In this document: piece by piece, positions 62,470 through 64,000 of the stretch | Layout of the letters: the number at the start of each line of letters is the position of its first letter | Position numbering within the stretch: the first letter of the stretch is position 1 | Notes under the pieces: generated by a model | The model's input: only the letters and a program-made list of their open reading frames with translations | What the model was told of the DNA's origin: nothing | Databases searched by the model: none | Assembly (NCBI GenBank): GCA_009692045.1 | Contig: SIAA01000002.1 | Span: forward strand, 60,348 to 124,347 | Reading direction: 5' to 3' | Source: Phycisphaerales bacterium | GTDB lineage: Bacteria; Planctomycetota; Phycisphaerae; Phycisphaerales; SM1A02 | Length of the DNA stretch: 64,000 nucleotides | Position numbers and translations under genes: made by a program

Positions 62470-63134
62470 GTGTGCGCTTGCGATTACCCGTGTTCATGCT
62501 TAGCGCGCTGGCTGCCCTCGTAGTTGGCGGTTGCAACATCGTGGTGCCCGCGGCATACATGCTCGAAGGCCCGCCGAAACTTCCGGCTCTGTACGAGCTG
62601 CCAGAACGAAAGGTGGTGATCTTTGTTGATGATCGAGATAACAGCATCAGTCGATTGGCATTGCGAGCCCAGATCGGAGACCAGGCGGGCAAACTGCTCC
62701 TAGAGAACAAGTTGGTACCGGAAGTTATCGAGTCTCGCTCCGCGCTCAACTTTGCGCGCCGCAGCGACAAACCGGGCAAGCCAGTTTCACTGGAAGCCAT
62801 CGGCAAGGCAATGGGCGCGGATGTCCTCATCTATGTTGACATGCGCGGATTCGCGCTGAGCTACGATGGGTCAACTCCCAAGCCCATGGCTGCAGCTCGT
62901 GTGAGGGTGATCGATGTGAGTAATCGAGAGAGGCTGTTCCCTTCCTCCGGCGATGGCTCCGTGATCTCGACCTCGGAGACACGCCCTGTCTCCCCCGATC
63001 TCTACAACAGCACGACTGGTAGGCGAGCCATCGAAGAGGGACTCGCCATGGAACTCGGTGAGACGATCGCCGAAGTTTTTTACGATCATGAACGCCGTGA
63101 GCTCGGCCGTGAGATGGGTGTCCGAGTCAAGTGA
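62466..63134 (+). CDS. Putative lipoprotein, second of a coupled pair
   Basis: This 222-residue protein has a signal peptide with lipobox VVGGC, then KVVIFVDDRDNSISRLALR, MGADVLIYVDMRGFALSYDG, VRVIDVSNRERLFP and ETIAEVFYDHERRELG. The layout (strand, helix, strand with VD motif, terminal FYDH) mirrors the preceding protein, so the two are probably distant paralogues acting together in the outer membrane or periplasm. Family unknown. Confidence 0.7.
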   Translation: MSVRLRLPVFMLSALAALVVGGCNIVVPAAYMLEGPPKLPALYELPERKVVIFVDDRDNSISRLALRAQIGDQAGKLLLENKLVPEVIESRSALNFARRSDKPGKPVSLEAIGKAMGADVLIYVDMRGFALSYDGSTPKPMAAARVRVIDVSNRERLFPSSGDGSVISTSETRPVSPDLYNSTTGRRAIEEGLAMELGETIAEVFYDHERRELGREMGVRVK

Positions 63135-63159
63135 ATGCCGCGGCACGGGGCAAGTCAGA

Positions 63160-64000
63160 GTGCCCGCACAGGCGTATGAGGTGGCTAGGCAAGTGGTGAG
63201 CGCGGCGACCCTGCACATAGTTGCTTTGAATGAGGCTGGTCCAGCGGCGCTCGCCGTGCTCGGGGCTGGGTTTGCGGCAGATTCACGGGTAGTTTGGCTG
63301 GGGTCCGAGGCGGATCGCCGCCGATTGAAGCAGAGCGGACTCAAAGGGGGGATTACTGCGGCCATGCCCAGGCGGGGTGAGTCAGCGGCTCTTCTGCGCG
63401 CCGCTGCTGCTTATTCAGAGGGCGCGTCTGGAGTAGTTGCATGGGGTGCCGGTGCGGTTGAATCGGCTCAGGTGTTGACTGAGGCCGGGTCGCGATCTAG
63501 CGGCAGCGCGTCCGACTCAAACAGATCTGTGACTGGCACCGTAGTTGTCTGGTCGGCGTTGCACGCGCCCGCAGTGCCATGTGGGTGGAAGCGAGTTTGC
63601 GCCGATCATCACGTGCGGCCGCCGTTTGCCTGGGCCGATGACGGCGCTGCCAAGCGGCATGCTCTTAGACAGGAGTTGCAACTCGAGGACAACACTCTCG
63701 CAGTTGTGCTCGCGGGTGAGCCTGCGCCCTTGTGCGATGCGCTTCCCGCTTTCACCGCGACAGTCCGAGCCGCATCGGCCGGGGCCAGCATTCGCCTGTT
63801 TGTTTCCTCCGTTTCGGCATCCATCATGACCGCCCATCGGCTCGCTCGCGTGGCTGGCGTTGAATCTGTTCTGAGTGTCACGCCAGCTGCTGCGGATGTG
63901 ATCGGCAACTGCTGGGCATTCGATGCCGCGATCTATGTGGGAGCCGGTAGTTCGGTGCAAGCCCGGGGGCTGGAAGCGCCGAGTCTCCTTCCACTGCACT
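63160..64000 (+). CDS. Glycosyltransferase-like (GT-B fold) protein, 3' end outside window
   Basis: The frame stays open from GTG 63160 to the window end (about 280 codons). The N-terminal half has strand-helix units (LHIVALNEAGPAALAVL, RVVWLGSEADRR, GASGVVAWGAGAVES), and the second half begins RHALRQELQLEDNTLAVVLAGEP with later ESVLSVTPAAADVIGNCWAFDAAIYVG, the rhythm of GT-B glycosyltransferases. Donor and acceptor are unknown. An in-frame ATG at 63088 overlapping the previous gene is an alternative start. Confidence 0.5.
   Translation, partial: MPAQAYEVARQVVSAATLHIVALNEAGPAALAVLGAGFAADSRVVWLGSEADRRRLKQSGLKGGITAAMPRRGESAALLRAAAAYSEGASGVVAWGAGAVESAQVLTEAGSRSSGSASDSNRSVTGTVVVWSALHAPAVPCGWKRVCADHHVRPPFAWADDGAAKRHALRQELQLEDNTLAVVLAGEPAPLCDALPAFTATVRAASAGASIRLFVSSVSASIMTAHRLARVAGVESVLSVTPAAADVIGNCWAFDAAIYVGAGSSVQARGLEAPSLLPLH

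Overview
The window is GC-rich, almost intron-free coding DNA from a bacterial chromosome. It most likely comes from a planctomycete of the Phycisphaerae type. The clues are two secreted proteins ending in planctomycete-style dockerin repeats (pattern DxDGDGxVxxxDLAxLLxxWG), a DUF1501/DUF1800 pair, a Tat-exported DUF1501 protein, an LpxA-type acyltransferase together with Skp/OmpH-like proteins (so an outer membrane), and a phosphate regulon beside ordinary housekeeping genes. No insertion sequence, phage gene, CRISPR array or rRNA was seen, and no stretch longer than about 300 bases lacks a gene or RNA.

Layout. 0-9.5 kb: 5' end of a prolyl oligopeptidase (cut by the window edge), serA, map, hutI, sixA, a STAS protein, a secreted zinc carboxypeptidase with dockerin, and a DinG-type helicase whose natural N-terminus is interrupted by a stop codon. 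9.5-14.2 kb: a minus-strand block of DUF1501, DUF1800, a multi-spanning membrane protein and a DUF4442 protein. 14.2-20 kb: sugar-phosphate-isomerase-like protein, a cysteine-free FmdB relative, ligA, a small membrane protein, uppP and a divergent ilvC. 20-30.2 kb: PilZ protein, rnc, aroK, rpmH and the complete pho/pst cluster (phoB-phoR-pstS-pstC-pstA-pstB-phoU, minus strand) with a clear Pho box before pstS, then anmK. 30.3-36.9 kb: UDP-glucuronate decarboxylase, recA, tRNA-Leu(CAG), mutS, tRNA-Ala(CGC), a ZIP transporter and a 60-residue partner.

37-55.2 kb: ileS, a tRNA-binding protein, a PpiD-like anchored protein, rpsD, purF of the Bacteroidetes type, a metallo-beta-lactamase-fold protein, lpxA, lipB, two tandem Skp/OmpH-like paralogues, lepA, a lipoprotein, rimO, nadD, a nucleoside-phosphorylase-like protein and two tRNA-Glu genes (TTC and CTC). 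55.3-64 kb: a secreted beta-helix protein with dockerin, aroB, a ParA ATPase translationally coupled to an unrecognised three-part protein, an M19 dipeptidase, a DUF2752 protein coupled to two lipoproteins, and the start of a glycosyltransferase-like gene running off the window.

How genes work together. PhoB/PhoR would sense phosphate limitation and act through the Pho box on pstSCAB-phoU. UppP, LpxA, the Skp-like pair, the PpiD-like protein and AnmK serve the envelope. RecA, MutS, LigA and DinG cover DNA maintenance. The best leads for new biology are the ParA-partner pair, the tandem hairpins ahead of an rnc gene that lacks one catalytic aspartate, the several proteins whose metal-binding cysteines or histidines have been replaced (FmdB-like, IleRS, DinG, MBL), and the shared motif of the Skp-like pair.
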